This document shows positions 9,204 through 18,671 of a stretch of DNA of 64,000 nucleotides, piece by piece. The DNA is from Luminiphilus sp051201685. GTDB taxonomy: Bacteria > Pseudomonadota > Gammaproteobacteria > Pseudomonadales > Halieaceae. The DNA is taken from assembly GCF_051201685.1 (NCBI RefSeq), contig NZ_CP179213.1, positions 2,232,001 through 2,296,000 of the forward strand. Reading direction: 5' to 3'. The position numbers and the translations under genes were made by a program. Within the stretch, counting starts at the first letter, position 1, and the number at the start of each line of letters is the position of its first letter. A model generated the notes under the pieces. That model was not told the DNA's origin. It saw only the letters and a list, made by a program, of their open reading frames with translations, and made no database searches.

Positions 9204-10208
9204 TTACAGTTCGACACAAATTTTTCCGAAATGTTTCTGCGACTCTTGATGCCGAAATGCCTCGCCCAGAGCCTCTAATGGCATTGAGCAGTCTACGACG
9301 GGTTGCAAACCGCTAGCTTCAATGGCCGCTGACATAGCGAGCTGATCACTGTGACTACCAACCGTAATACCACTCAGACGTCCATTCTTGGTCATCAAAG
9401 CTGCTGTCGGTACCTCACCAGAAAAACCGGTCAACACACCGATAAGGCTGATACAGCCGTCGACAGCCAATGCATCAACTGACTGAGGCAAGTTCCCTGG
9501 CCCTCCAACTTCAACCACAAGGTTTACACCACGGCCGCCCGTCATCTCAAAAGCCCTAGCCCCCCAATCGGCATTTTCACGATAGTTAATCAAATGCTGT
9601 GCTCCCAGTTCGCCTAGGCGCTCAAGCTTTGCGTCAGAGGACGACGTCGCGATGACTCGGCAGCCCATCATGCGGGCAAATTGCAGTGCAAATACTGAAA
9701 CGCCCCCACTTCCTTGAACGAGCACCCAGTCCCCGGGTTGCAGGGCAGTCTCAACACACAGTGCCCGCCAAGCCGTTAGGCCCGCACAGCTGAGGGTTGC
9801 GGCTTCAATGTGACTCAAATTTGTGGGCGCCTGACTAAACGCGCTGGCTGGCATAGTGACTGTTTGTGCCGCAAACCCGTCAACATGATCTCCAGGTACA
9901 CCCTGAAGGCATGCGGCTGTCGGACGACCACTGATCCATTGGGGGAAAAAGTGACTGATCACATTATCCCCTACTGAAAAACCCCGTACGCCCTCTCCCA
10001 CCGCGGTCACAACACCCGCGCCGTCTGACATGGGAATTCGTCCATCTGCAGCGGGAATCAAGCCGACGACAACCGCATAGTCGTGGAAATTCAGGGAGCT
10101 CGCTTTGATCGTGACCTGAATTTCATGGGACTGCGGAGCTCGTGGTTCAATATCGATGAGTGAAAGTTGGTCTATACCCCCTGGGGCTGCGAGTGACATG
10201 GCCTGCAT
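9204..10208 (-). CDS. Zinc-independent medium-chain dehydrogenase/quinone oxidoreductase-like
   Basis: The 334-residue protein has the MDR architecture: an N-terminal GroES-like domain (KASSLNFHDYAVVVGLIP, GAGVVTAVGEGV) and a Rossmann domain with VQGSGGVSVFALQFARMMG near residue 165-183. The structural-zinc Cys cluster of classical alcohol dehydrogenases is absent; LNFHD replaces the catalytic zinc Cys region, which fits the quinone-oxidoreductase/enoyl-reductase branch. It probably uses NADPH on an enone or similar substrate. AAGGA lies eight bases before the ATG. It is followed at 59 bp by tdk. Confidence 0.85.
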   Translation of the reverse strand: MQAMSLAAPGGIDQLSLIDIEPRAPQSHEIQVTIKASSLNFHDYAVVVGLIPAADGRIPMSDGAGVVTAVGEGVRGFSVGDNVISHFFPQWISGRPTAACLQGVPGDHVDGFAAQTVTMPASAFSQAPTNLSHIEAATLSCAGLTAWRALCVETALQPGDWVLVQGSGGVSVFALQFARMMGCRVIATSSSDAKLERLGELGAQHLINYRENADWGARAFEMTGGRGVNLVVEVGGPGNLPQSVDALAVDGCISLIGVLTGFSGEVPTAALMTKNGRLSGITVGSHSDQLAMSAAIEASGLQPVVDCSMPLEALGEAFRHQESQKHFGKICVEL

Positions 10209-10330
10209 AACAAATCCTTGCTCTAAAACGAATTGAGTGTCGCGCCGCTGCCTCGACCAGGCCCTTTAGCCGGGTAATATCGCGGTGCTTTATTTCCTCT
10301 CTACCTCTGCCTTTTCTCTCTACCTCTGCA

Positions 10331-12280
10331 CTAACTTGAGCTGCACAGGGCCGCAAAAGCAGAGGCGACATCAGAAGCTGTGCCACTTGCAGTGTCAATG
10401 ATTTCCCAAGGGCGGACGCAAGCGCCTTCTTTCTCGCACCACTGGTATCCCGCAGACCCAATACACCCATTGCTATCTGAATCACCACCGACCAGCGAAG
10501 CTGGCGTTGGAGATTCACTGGCAGCACGATAGACCGTTTGCCCGTCGTTAATCGTCTCCAAAACCTGAATTTCCGCAATCTTCAATGGATCTATTGTAAG
10601 TGGATTTTCCGAGAGAACCACAAAGTCAGCCTGCTTACCGACTTCGATCGAGCCCTTTTGCTGTTCTTCAAAATGCTGGTAAGCGGGCCAAATTGTGATC
10701 GCCTTAAGGCCTTCATAAGGTGTAACGCGCTGATCGGCGCCCAGCACCACACCGCTTCGAGTCACTCTCGTGACCGTTGCCGACAAGACACGCATCGAAT
10801 CTGGCCTCGCAACAGGCGCATCGTGATGCGACGAGAAAATCATCCCAGCATCGAGGACATCTCGCGTCGGCGAGATATAGGCTGCTCGCTCTGGCCCTAG
10901 CACTGACTCACGGTGCCAATCTCCCCAATAAAAGGTGTGCATAGGGAACAGTGAAGGCATTACCCCCAGTTCCTTGAGACGACCAATTTGGTCTTTACGC
11001 AAGGTTTGTCCGTGGATGAGGACATTACGACGATCACCCAATCCATGTACTGCAACAGCGCGCTCTATGGCGTTGAGAAACCGATCGATCGCGGCATCGC
11101 CGTTGCAATGCACCAGAACTTGCCGGTTATTAGCAAACGCATCCATCACCTCGTCATTGACCTGCTGTTCTGTCATCGCGGGATAACCCACATAATCTGC
11201 GGGCTGACCATGAGGGGCTACGAAATAAGGCTCGCTTAGCCACGCAGTCTTTCCTTGCGGCGACCCATCAATGGTGAGCTTTACACCCGCAATGCGAAAG
11301 CCATTGGAGTACCCAATGCCCTGATAAGCCGAACCGGAATAGTAAGGCGATGCCGTCATTTGGTCTTTTGCTGTGTAATCAAGGTACATGGCAACGTCGA
11401 TCGGTAGCGCCCCTTGCCCAGCGCGAGTTTGAGCTGTTACCAGCGATGACGCGAAAGCGCGCCCCTCTTGGGCCGTTGTATAGCCGTAGCTTGCAAATAA
11501 CTCCACGCCCTGGTCGAAAAGATCGATTGCGTAGGCGGGTTCAATACTGGACTGAAAAACCCGTAAAGCGCTGAAAAATGCGTTTTCTTCCAGCACCCCA
11601 TTAGGCGTTTTTCCATCTTCCTCACAGCGAATCGATCCGCCCGGAATTTCCTTGTTGCAATCGTCTATTCCAGCAAGTGCAAGCGCTCGGCGATTAAACA
11701 CGCCGAAATGGCCTGACTGGTGAATCACCATGAGCGGTTTTTCCTCGGTAACCATTGATAGCTCTTTAGCCGTGGGGAAAATACCCTCTGACAACTGAGA
11801 ATCATCAAACCCAAAACCCAGCAACCAACCGGTTCTCTCTATGAACTCAACTCCAGAATTGGAACCCCGCCAATCCCTCAACGTCGCCACAAGGCTCGCA
11901 AAATCTGTGACTTCACCATCGGGGATGGGCAGCAAATTGGCGCTTGCCGCTTGAAGGCCCGCACTCACAACGTGCCCGTGTGCATCGACGAAGCCAGGCA
12001 CCATAGTGCTACCTTGCAAATCGATTTGCTCAGTCGTTTCAGCGATGAAAGGTTGTAGACCCGCTAAACCACCAACATAAGTAATTAGCCCATCTCTAGT
12101 CGCCACCGCCAATGCCTTGGGGTTGTTATCGTCAACGGTAATGATCTTCCCGTTAAAAAAGACCTTGTCGGCCGGCAACTTCTCTACAAGCTTGGATTCC
12201 GCGACGGGCGTGTCTGGACTGCCACAGCCAACCATGGCTAGCGTCAGTGCAAAGCTGGCTAAAATTGTGTGTCTGCGCAT
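10331..12280 (-). CDS. Amidohydrolase-superfamily lipoprotein (YtcJ-like) with Cys-rich C-terminal tail
   Basis: The 649-residue protein starts with a lipoprotein signal ending in the lipobox AMVGC at about residue 19. The metal motif DAHGH near residue 100, the His-rich strand LVHCNGDAAIDRF, and the late SSHHDAPV segment mark an amidohydrolase of the YtcJ/AepA group (amidohydrolase_3). Such proteins hydrolyse amide or imine bonds; substrates are rarely known. The last 40 residues do not belong to the fold: GCIGSAGYQWCEKEG and then ACVRPWE form a small module with several cysteines. It should face the periplasm. The META-domain lipoprotein lies immediately upstream on the same strand, 39 bp away. 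Confidence 0.88.
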   Translation of the reverse strand: MRRHTILASFALTLAMVGCGSPDTPVAESKLVEKLPADKVFFNGKIITVDDNNPKALAVATRDGLITYVGGLAGLQPFIAETTEQIDLQGSTMVPGFVDAHGHVVSAGLQAASANLLPIPDGEVTDFASLVATLRDWRGSNSGVEFIERTGWLLGFGFDDSQLSEGIFPTAKELSMVTEEKPLMVIHQSGHFGVFNRRALALAGIDDCNKEIPGGSIRCEEDGKTPNGVLEENAFFSALRVFQSSIEPAYAIDLFDQGVELFASYGYTTAQEGRAFASSLVTAQTRAGQGALPIDVAMYLDYTAKDQMTASPYYSGSAYQGIGYSNGFRIAGVKLTIDGSPQGKTAWLSEPYFVAPHGQPADYVGYPAMTEQQVNDEVMDAFANNRQVLVHCNGDAAIDRFLNAIERAVAVHGLGDRRNVLIHGQTLRKDQIGRLKELGVMPSLFPMHTFYWGDWHRESVLGPERAAYISPTRDVLDAGMIFSSHHDAPVARPDSMRVLSATVTRVTRSGVVLGADQRVTPYEGLKAITIWPAYQHFEEQQKGSIEVGKQADFVVLSENPLTIDPLKIAEIQVLETINDGQTVYRAASESPTPASLVGGDSDSNGCIGSAGYQWCEKEGACVRPWEIIDTASGTASDVASAFAALCSSS

Positions 12281-12319
12281 AACATTTCCCTCTAGATGTG
12301 ACGGGCTGATACTTTTTTA

Positions 12320-12850
12320 TCAAAAGTACACTGCGATAAATTCGGCAGTACTCTCCCCTGATTTATTTAATAACGTTAATGCTTCATCAAAGATCATGAA
12401 AGAAATTGCCTGTTCAAGCACTGAAAGGAACTGCCCCTCGGTGGACATAATGTCTACGCATGCTTTTCGTGTTGTCATTAACGCAGTCAGAGAAATCTGA
12501 CTGTCATTCGCCTCAAAAGTGCCAGAAAAGTTATTACAACCAGCGAATCCTCGTGCCTCTTGATCTTTCTCACGAAGCTGTAGATAGGCCTCTTTGCGTT
12601 GCGACCTCATCATCTCTACCGGCTCGCCGTTGAGCTTAATTAACTTCCAGTAGGTATTCGTGAGCGGCGTGTCAACGTCTGTAAGACTTGGCGCTTCGGC
12701 CGTAGCAGAAGCGTTGACCAAAGAATGAGGAGCGGATTCAGAAGGCTCTGAGGGGGTTGAGGTTGACGTTGAGGTTGAGGTTGAGGTTGAGGCACAGCCT
12801 ACTACTAGTGATGCCGCGCAGATCAGCCGCAATAATATTGCCACTTTCAT
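12320..12850 (-). CDS. META domain-containing lipoprotein (HslJ-like)
   Basis: ATG 12850 is chosen because GGAG stands six bases upstream; this gives 176 residues. The signal MKVAILLRLICAASLVVGC ends in a lipobox. A low-complexity Ser-Thr run follows directly, then a linker, then a META/HslJ domain with NTYWKLIKLNGEPV and the hallmark GFAGCNNFSGTFEAND. META proteins are envelope-attached and linked in some species to stress or motility; the exact role is not predictable. The Ser-Thr run is encoded by a hexanucleotide repeat. It is the first gene of a pair with the amidohydrolase lipoprotein. Confidence 0.85.
   Translation of the reverse strand: MKVAILLRLICAASLVVGCASTSTSTSTSTSTPSEPSESAPHSLVNASATAEAPSLTDVDTPLTNTYWKLIKLNGEPVEMMRSQRKEAYLQLREKDQEARGFAGCNNFSGTFEANDSQISLTALMTTRKACVDIMSTEGQFLSVLEQAISFMIFDEALTLLNKSGESTAEFIAVYF
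12755..12790. repeat. Hexanucleotide tandem repeat in META lipoprotein gene
   Basis: Six consecutive GGTTGA units, one with a single change (CGTTGA at 12767-12772). On the coding strand they specify alternating Ser and Thr just after the lipidated Cys. Copy-number change would alter linker length without shifting the frame. Confidence 0.9.
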
Positions 12851-13084
12851 ATTTGACTCCATGTCTTAGTACTATCAACTCGCTATGCGTGCTGATGGCT
12901 CATCAGGGCCCGCGTTTTGCCATTATTTGGCAGTCCATCAAACAAACCAATACTTAAAAGTTAACTCCCGTGAACGCGCCCTGACTGATAACATATTCAG
13001 GTCTGACGTATACAGGGTCAGTCATTAAAAGGATCGATAACATTTGACCCGTGTACTTACTCTCTGCTCAGAGGTGGATAAACA

Positions 13085-13303
13085 GTGCCCCAGGCGACCT
13101 TTGATATAGCACTAAGCACCGAAAAAACTCTTCTGTTTTATAAGGCCAAAAAAAGCAGAGTGCAAGTTGTAGCACACGATGGCAGAACTCTTAATCTTCC
13201 CTGGGAGCTTTTCAAACCCTACATTACCCCAACGGGAATCCGCGGCACCTTCACCATATTTTTTGATCACGATGGCAAATATGAACGGCTGGTCGCAGTA
13301 TGA
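13085..13303 (+). CDS. DUF2835 family protein
   Basis: A 72-residue protein with a GTG start at 13085, supported by AGAGGTGG seven bases upstream. The core VVAHDGRTLNLPWELFKPYITPTGIRGTF matches the DUF2835 pattern of a small beta-rich protein found in gammaproteobacteria. Function is unknown. No signal or membrane segment is seen. It stands alone between two leftward genes. Confidence 0.85.
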   Translation: MPQATFDIALSTEKTLLFYKAKKSRVQVVAHDGRTLNLPWELFKPYITPTGIRGTFTIFFDHDGKYERLVAV

Positions 13304-13461
13304 ACGAGTGCGACCTTGGTAGGACAAGACTACCCCATGAAAAATTTCCGATATTTTTCTTGAATCGGCCGCTACTTAAGCTCGGTAACTGACAAGGTGC
13401 ATCCCTTGGAAGATTTGCAGCGCAATGAGAACCCGCCTTCAGGAGTCTCATACCCTGCCAC

Positions 13462-15132
13462 TCAGTCTGGGGCGGAATCAGTATCGGTAACGGCTTTTTG
13501 CTCTTCTGATGCCAGGGTCGGCGCATGGTCATCAGGTAGCTGGGCTAAAGATGCCTCGGGCTCTTCTATTGGCTCTAAAACAAGGTCCAGTCGGCTGGTC
13601 TCAAGCTCAAAATCTCGCGGCTCTAACTCTGGCAAACCCTTAGAAATTTTTGTGGATATTTTTTCGAACTTCTCGACCTTTCCAAAGAGCCCTTGCTTTC
13701 CAGCCAACGCAACTACGGCTTTGTTGTAGTGATTCCCTACAGTCGTTAAGGACCCCCCCAAACTACGCAGTCCCTCTGCCACGCCCGCGACCTTATTATA
13801 AATATCGGCAGCCATGTCACTAATTTCCCTCGCCTCGGCATTGCTACGCTCAAGCATCCACAGATTTGCGACAGTGCGCAAAATAGGAATCAATGTTGTA
13901 TGTGACACTAAAACAACGTGTCTACTGAAGCCGTACTGAAACAATTCTTTATTGTGCTTCAGCGCTTCGATGTAAGCTGATTCCATGGGCATAAACATGA
14001 GCACATAGCTGGGGCTTTTCATCCCTGTAAGGTTGGTGTAATCCTTCGAGGCCAAATCATCAATGTGCTTTCTTACGGCTAGAACATGTTCCGACATCGC
14101 ACGCTCGTAGTGCTCGGGAGTCTCTGCAGCTATCGTTCTCTCATAAGCATTGAGCGTGACCTTGCTATCGATAATAAGCTGACGGTCCTCCGGTAGACGC
14201 ACCAAAAAGTCTGTTCGCTTCACTTTCCCCGCGCTGTCGGAAAAGCTGTCTTGCATTGTGTAGTGATCCCCCTCGATCAGACCACTGATCTCAAGGGTTC
14301 GCTGCAGCTGCGCTTCACCCCAGGCCCCTCGCTGTTGCGAGTCACCTTTTAATGCGGTTGTGAGATTGCTAGCGTCCTGGCCAATTTTTAAACCTAAATC
14401 CTTGACGCCATCGATAGCTTGCTGCAACGAAGTATGGCTTTTTGTCGATGCATCATGAACTTCGTTAACGCGACTTTGAAAGCCCGCTATTTGCTCCTGC
14501 AGGGGCTTTAGGATGCCTCCCAAGGTTGTCTGATTTGTCTCTGCGAACTGCTTGCCTTTTTGCTCAAAAACTTTGTTGGCGAGATTTTCAAATTGTTGAT
14601 TCAAGGACTCACTAGAGTTTTTGAGAAATTCTTTCTGATCTTTAATATTTGCTTCCTGTTGCTCTCGCTCTGTCGCAAGCACTGCGGCTTCGGTGGTCTG
14701 TTGTTCCAATTTTTCGAGGAGTTGCTGCCGTTCAGATTTCAGCTCATCAAGGTCGCGCTGCAGGCCCATCATGCGCGCTTGCGCAGCACTAAGCTCTGCC
14801 TGCCCTTGGCGTAATTCCAATACCTCGCCTTCGATTTTGACGACCTGCGCTGTAAGCCGCTGTTTCTCGGCTTGAGCAAACTCGTTTTCTTTTTCGAGCC
14901 GCAGACCATCATCCTCGCTTTCTCTCAGCGCCTTTTTGGCCTCGTCTCTATCACTTTCAGCCAACGCCACTTCCACCTTCAACTGGTCGCCACTCTCCTG
15001 TGCATTGCGCAGCTGCAATTCAAGCGCGGCCACCTTAGAGCGATTACGGTACCCCGCAAAAAAATAGGTAAGCAGAATCACAATCAGTGCAGCGATCACA
15101 AATCCCACCGACGTCTCACCGGTAATGGGCAT
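13462..15132 (-). CDS. rmuC: DNA recombination protein RmuC
   Basis: The 556-residue protein has one N-terminal membrane span (VGFVIAALIVILLTYFFAGY, residues about 9-28), then a long coiled coil to about residue 180, and the RmuC nuclease-like domain, with GAWGEAQLQRTLEISGL near residue 270 and the DFLVRLPEDR/LIIDSKVTLNAY segment that carries the PD-(D/E)XK-like active-site residues. The acidic tail beyond residue 500 is variable. RmuC limits inversion of short repeats in E. coli by an unknown mechanism. It is followed upstream by RidA on the same strand, 113 bp away. Confidence 0.95.
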   Translation of the reverse strand: MPITGETSVGFVIAALIVILLTYFFAGYRNRSKVAALELQLRNAQESGDQLKVEVALAESDRDEAKKALRESEDDGLRLEKENEFAQAEKQRLTAQVVKIEGEVLELRQGQAELSAAQARMMGLQRDLDELKSERQQLLEKLEQQTTEAAVLATEREQQEANIKDQKEFLKNSSESLNQQFENLANKVFEQKGKQFAETNQTTLGGILKPLQEQIAGFQSRVNEVHDASTKSHTSLQQAIDGVKDLGLKIGQDASNLTTALKGDSQQRGAWGEAQLQRTLEISGLIEGDHYTMQDSFSDSAGKVKRTDFLVRLPEDRQLIIDSKVTLNAYERTIAAETPEHYERAMSEHVLAVRKHIDDLASKDYTNLTGMKSPSYVLMFMPMESAYIEALKHNKELFQYGFSRHVVLVSHTTLIPILRTVANLWMLERSNAEAREISDMAADIYNKVAGVAEGLRSLGGSLTTVGNHYNKAVVALAGKQGLFGKVEKFEKISTKISKGLPELEPRDFELETSRLDLVLEPIEEPEASLAQLPDDHAPTLASEEQKAVTDTDSAPD

Positions 15133-15245
15133 CAGACCTTGCCTATGAAAACTAAAATTTTATCGATCATTAAAAACAGCACTCTTGGTGTGGCCTTTTT
15201 GCTTTTATCGCAACAGTTCGTTGGATTAAAGCCCCAGTCAAGCTC

Positions 15246-15635
15246 TCAAAGCTTTGCGATCACCTTAATCTCCACCTTTAAACTCGGGTCCACTAGAGCA
15301 GAGACACCGATGAGTGTTTGAGCGACTTCGGGCTTCTTACCATAAGCCGCTTGCCTAGCCCCAAAAACAGCAGGTACCTGACTCATACACTCCTTCATGT
15401 CGGTGACGAAGAACGTTTCATCCACGATATTGTCCATCGTGGCCCCAAATTCAAGAAGGACCGATGCAATATTTCTGTACGCCGCTTCGACTTGTGCGGG
15501 TAAATCAGATGGAATTTCTCCAGCCTCTGTCATTCCTACCTGACCGGCCAAATACAATGAGTCACCCACCCGTACACCTTGGCTAAAAAAATCGGCGTAG
15601 GGACCGGCTTTGTACAACTCTTTTTCTATAGACAT
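15246..15635 (-). CDS. RidA family protein
   Basis: A 129-residue protein of the Rid/YjgF fold. It shows the family pattern PYADFFSQGVRVGDSLYLAGQVG, then a central region on conversion of an enamine site (EFGATMDNIVDETFFVTDM), and the C-terminal SALVDPSLKVEIKVIA. RidA proteins hydrolyse reactive imines and enamines from PLP enzymes. The canonical Arg that binds the carboxylate in housekeeping RidA, usually in an R-x-Q-T-like stretch near residue 105, is not clear here, where the region reads GKKPEVAQTLIGVSAL. It may therefore belong to another Rid subgroup with different substrate. Confidence 0.85.
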   Translation of the reverse strand: MSIEKELYKAGPYADFFSQGVRVGDSLYLAGQVGMTEAGEIPSDLPAQVEAAYRNIASVLLEFGATMDNIVDETFFVTDMKECMSQVPAVFGARQAAYGKKPEVAQTLIGVSALVDPSLKVEIKVIAKL

Positions 15636-16106
15636 AAACTCTCGTTAGTAGGTTGAAGTTGAGTGACACACAATATAACAAGCGGCAGACGTTGTGACCC
15701 CAAGACAACAGGCAAAAACAAGCGGAAGTCCTTTGCGTGATTACTGCCCCATTGCATCAACCTGCTGCCGCATTAGAACAAACCTAGCGCTCGCTGGTGC
15801 TACCGGGTGAAAATTGCAACTAGTAAGCGCCTCAGGCTGTTCAAAAACTGTTCCATGACTTCAACTTCGCTGCAACCGGTTCAAAACTCCCATTGCCCAA
15901 ACTTATTGTTGGAGCCAATTCGCTGTTTAGGTCTTTAAAAAAACTTTAAATATTTCAACCAAAATGGCAATCCCACTGCATTAAGACGCAATCCTCAGGG
16001 TACGCTTTAAGCCCCCAGTTAATAATGTAACCATCAGGGTTAAGTGGCGCCAATTTTTCCCGTATATTGACTATTCAAGGCATAGCGACAAGAGGAGGAC
16101 CCATTT
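15636..16106. other. Intergenic region without recognised gene
   Basis: This 471-bp stretch separates the leftward RidA gene from the rightward small membrane protein. It contains an A/T-rich part around 15940-15965 and the strong ribosome binding site AGAGGAGGA at 16091-16099. No open frame with coding character or recognisable RNA is seen. Confidence 0.4.
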
Positions 16107-16370
16107 GTGGCGAATTTTGTTTTTACCGATATTTTGTTTTTGTCGGGGGTTATCCTGCTGCTGGTGTCCGGCGTTTGGCTTTATGCCACGAGGGACTCCG
16201 TCGAACCGGATCCTAAGTATCAATACTTTGGCCCTCCTACCAAGGAATCGCAATCGATAGAGCCCGGAGAGCGCGCTGTTTTTGGGCCCGCTGATCCAGC
16301 CGACGAAGGCGTTTTGTGGAGCGCCTACAGCCCCGTTGACCCAACCGATCGAAAACGCCGACATCGTTAG
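16107..16370 (+). CDS. Small single-span membrane protein upstream of sodium symporter
   Basis: An 87-residue protein with GTG start at 16107; AGAGGAGGA ends seven bases upstream, an unusually strong site. Residues about 5-26 (FVFTDILFLSGVILLLVSGVWL) form one membrane span. The rest is hydrophilic, proline-rich and ends in RKRRHR, so by the positive-inside rule the C-terminus is likely cytoplasmic. It precedes the symporter gene by 37 bp on the same strand and is probably co-transcribed, perhaps as an accessory subunit. I do not recognise the family. Confidence 0.6.
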   Translation: MANFVFTDILFLSGVILLLVSGVWLYATRDSVEPDPKYQYFGPPTKESQSIEPGERAVFGPADPADEGVLWSAYSPVDPTDRKRRHR

Positions 16371-16407
16371 CCACAATACAGCCGTCACCTACCCGATGGG
16401 CACTTGA

Positions 16408-17928
16408 ATGCTAGAAAAATATTTCATGATTGCGCTCTACTTTGGCCTCCTTTTGATGCTGGGCTTCGTGGCCTCAAAGCGCGTCAAAACCATGAAAGAT
16501 TTTGTTGTCGGCGGTAAGTCCCTGGGTTTTTGGGTGGCTGCTTTCTCAGCGCAAGCAACGGGCGAATCGGCATGGCTGTTATTGGGGCTTACCGGTATGG
16601 GAGCCATGATTGGATTTTCTGCCTACTGGGTTGTGCTCGGCGAATTGCTTGGCGTGTTTGTAATGTGGTTTTTTATGGCCTCACGTTTTAAGCGTTTGAC
16701 CGACCGCTACGATGCGATAACTGTCATCGATTATTTGGTGACTCGCTTTCGCAGTAAAACCCACACACTACGCGTGGTCGCAGCGCTGAGCCTTTGCATC
16801 TTTGTTCTGATCTACATTGCCGCGCAAATTGATGCAACAGGATCTGCCTTCGAAACTTTTCTGGACTGGCCCTACCTCACCGGTGCCATTTTTGGCTTTA
16901 GCATAGTCACCATTTATTGTTTGGCGGGGGGGTTTCTCGCCGCTGCTTGGACTGACATGTTGCAGGGTGCCGTAATGTTGGCGTGCCTCATGTTGCTCCC
17001 TACGGTAGCCATTCTGACCATGGCTAATGCGGGTTCAATTTATGATGGGCTTGCCACCATCGACTCTAGCCTGGTTACTGTGTGGGGTGCCGGTGGCCCC
17101 ACCCTACTCAACATTGCCGCGGTCATAGGCATGGCCCTGATCGGGCTCGGTTTTTTGGGGTCACCACAGGTATTTGCGCGCTTAATTGCGATCCGCAATG
17201 ATCAACAAATTCACCGTGGTAAATGGGTCGCATTAGTTTTCACTCTACTGGTCGATTTCTCTGCGGTCACGATTGGCATCTTGGGTCGCTTCATTTTCAC
17301 TCAAACAGGTGCAGATCCAGAAGTTGTTTTGGGCAACGGCGCTCAAAATGTATTGCCCGAGTTAGTCGAGTATACCTTTCCCCCGTGGATCGTAGGGCTG
17401 TACGTGGCGGCCGTATTGTCTGCCATCATGTCAACGGTATCGTCACTTATCGTGATGGCAGCAGGCTCTCTCACTCACGATCTCTATGAACAAATCTATA
17501 ACCCAACCATGAGTGACGCTCAGGCAGCCAAGCTTTGCAGGATAATGACATTGGCGCTGGCACTTGTAGCGCTGCTAATTGCTGTGACGGTAGCGATCAT
17601 GTCCCCCGACCGCACGATTTTTTGGTTTGCCATCTTTGGTTGGTCCGGAATCGCCGCGACCTTCTGCCCTATGATGATTCTCTCTCTGTTTTGGCCAGGA
17701 TTTACTGAGCGCGCTGCTATAGCCTCTATGCTGGCTGGATTTTTCATGACTATCGCCAGTAAATTTTTACTTCAAGACCTCCACAGCGTAGGCGAATACT
17801 TTGCTGCACTAGAAACGATGCCCCCAGCTTTTCTAGCGGCACTCATCGTTGGGTATTGGGTCTCTAAGGTCTGGCCAGACGCGGGCCTTGCGGCGCGTTA
17901 TCAGGAAGACCTGACACACTGCGAATGA
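16408..17928 (+). CDS. Sodium:solute symporter (SSS family, PutP-like)
   Basis: A 506-residue inner-membrane protein with about thirteen hydrophobic spans, the size and layout of the SSS family. The segment FVVGGKSLGFWVAAFSAQATGESAW near residue 32-55 is the second transmembrane helix region that carries the sodium and substrate site in PutP; WIVGLYVAAVLSAIMSTVSSLIVMAAG near residue 330-355 is the family's most conserved helix with the sodium-binding Ser/Thr residues. Proline is the best guess for the substrate but other amino acids or organic acids are possible. The small membrane protein just upstream is a likely partner. Confidence 0.88.
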   Translation: MLEKYFMIALYFGLLLMLGFVASKRVKTMKDFVVGGKSLGFWVAAFSAQATGESAWLLLGLTGMGAMIGFSAYWVVLGELLGVFVMWFFMASRFKRLTDRYDAITVIDYLVTRFRSKTHTLRVVAALSLCIFVLIYIAAQIDATGSAFETFLDWPYLTGAIFGFSIVTIYCLAGGFLAAAWTDMLQGAVMLACLMLLPTVAILTMANAGSIYDGLATIDSSLVTVWGAGGPTLLNIAAVIGMALIGLGFLGSPQVFARLIAIRNDQQIHRGKWVALVFTLLVDFSAVTIGILGRFIFTQTGADPEVVLGNGAQNVLPELVEYTFPPWIVGLYVAAVLSAIMSTVSSLIVMAAGSLTHDLYEQIYNPTMSDAQAAKLCRIMTLALALVALLIAVTVAIMSPDRTIFWFAIFGWSGIAATFCPMMILSLFWPGFTERAAIASMLAGFFMTIASKFLLQDLHSVGEYFAALETMPPAFLAALIVGYWVSKVWPDAGLAARYQEDLTHCE

Positions 17929-17995
17929 ACACACAGGAGATGTGGCAAAGTGGCGCTAGAACTAACGCACAAGGTGCCCAACCACGGAAATCCGC

Positions 17996-18394
17996 CTAGT
18001 CACAGGTGAAATTTGAGACCGTCTGTTGCAACCAATTTGTGCTGTTGCCCATAAACATGGCGTTCAGCCCAAAGCTCGCACAGTGGTCTAGGGCCAGAGT
18101 TTTCACCTCCTCCGGCAGCTTGGCGCAGTCATTTAGCTCATCGCTAAAGGTTTGATTGGGGTTACAGCCGCTATCAAATCCCATGGAGGCCTGAGCGTAA
18201 GTGATTTTAATTCCTTCTTCACTGGCATCTGATGTGCTCGGCCCAAATACGAGCACAGTATCCGCAGACGAGATCTCGGAGACGTCTCTTGGCGGCTGTT
18301 GCTGGGCGGCGCAACCGATAAAAAAGGCAAGGACTACCGCTGTTGCGGCAACTTTAAAACTAAGGGTGCGCACAGGAAAGTTCGTAGCGAGCAT
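17996..18394 (-). CDS. Putative lipoprotein of unknown function
   Basis: A 132-residue protein with a signal peptide ending VVLAFFIGC at about residue 28, a lipobox, so it is probably an envelope lipoprotein. The mature part has a further five cysteines (in FDSGCNP, LNDCAK, LDHCAS and NFTCD), suggesting disulfides in the periplasm. GGAG lies eight bases before the ATG. I do not recognise the domain. It converges on the symporter gene with a 67-bp gap. Confidence 0.65.
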   Translation of the reverse strand: MLATNFPVRTLSFKVAATAVVLAFFIGCAAQQQPPRDVSEISSADTVLVFGPSTSDASEEGIKITYAQASMGFDSGCNPNQTFSDELNDCAKLPEEVKTLALDHCASFGLNAMFMGNSTNWLQQTVSNFTCD

Positions 18395-18671
18395 AACGGC
18401 TTCTCCAAAAACATTTGGCGTTCTAAAACAAACTTCGGTCTAAGATATGTCGCCAACATAACAGTAAGGTTTCGCCCCAGTAGCATTTTTCTAGTTGAAG
18501 TGTGAGCCGGTAAACATTCATTTAGACTTTTCATGAGAGGACAGCGGCAGAGAATTCATTAATCTGGTCAAGTTTCTCTAACAGACGCTGGAAAACAGCC
18601 GTTGCCTGAACAGCTTCTATCTTGCCGAAAACTGCTGTCAGTAATTTATAACGAAATTCGACATCGCACTA

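Noticed and set aside
10298..10329. Two copies of TCTCTACCTCTGC after the amidohydrolase gene
   Set aside because: Low-complexity pyrimidine repeat only, with no hairpin or wider pattern.
14560..15321. Open frames on the plus strand opposite rmuC and RidA
   Set aside because: They mirror the codon pattern of the real genes on the other strand and lack ribosome binding sites.
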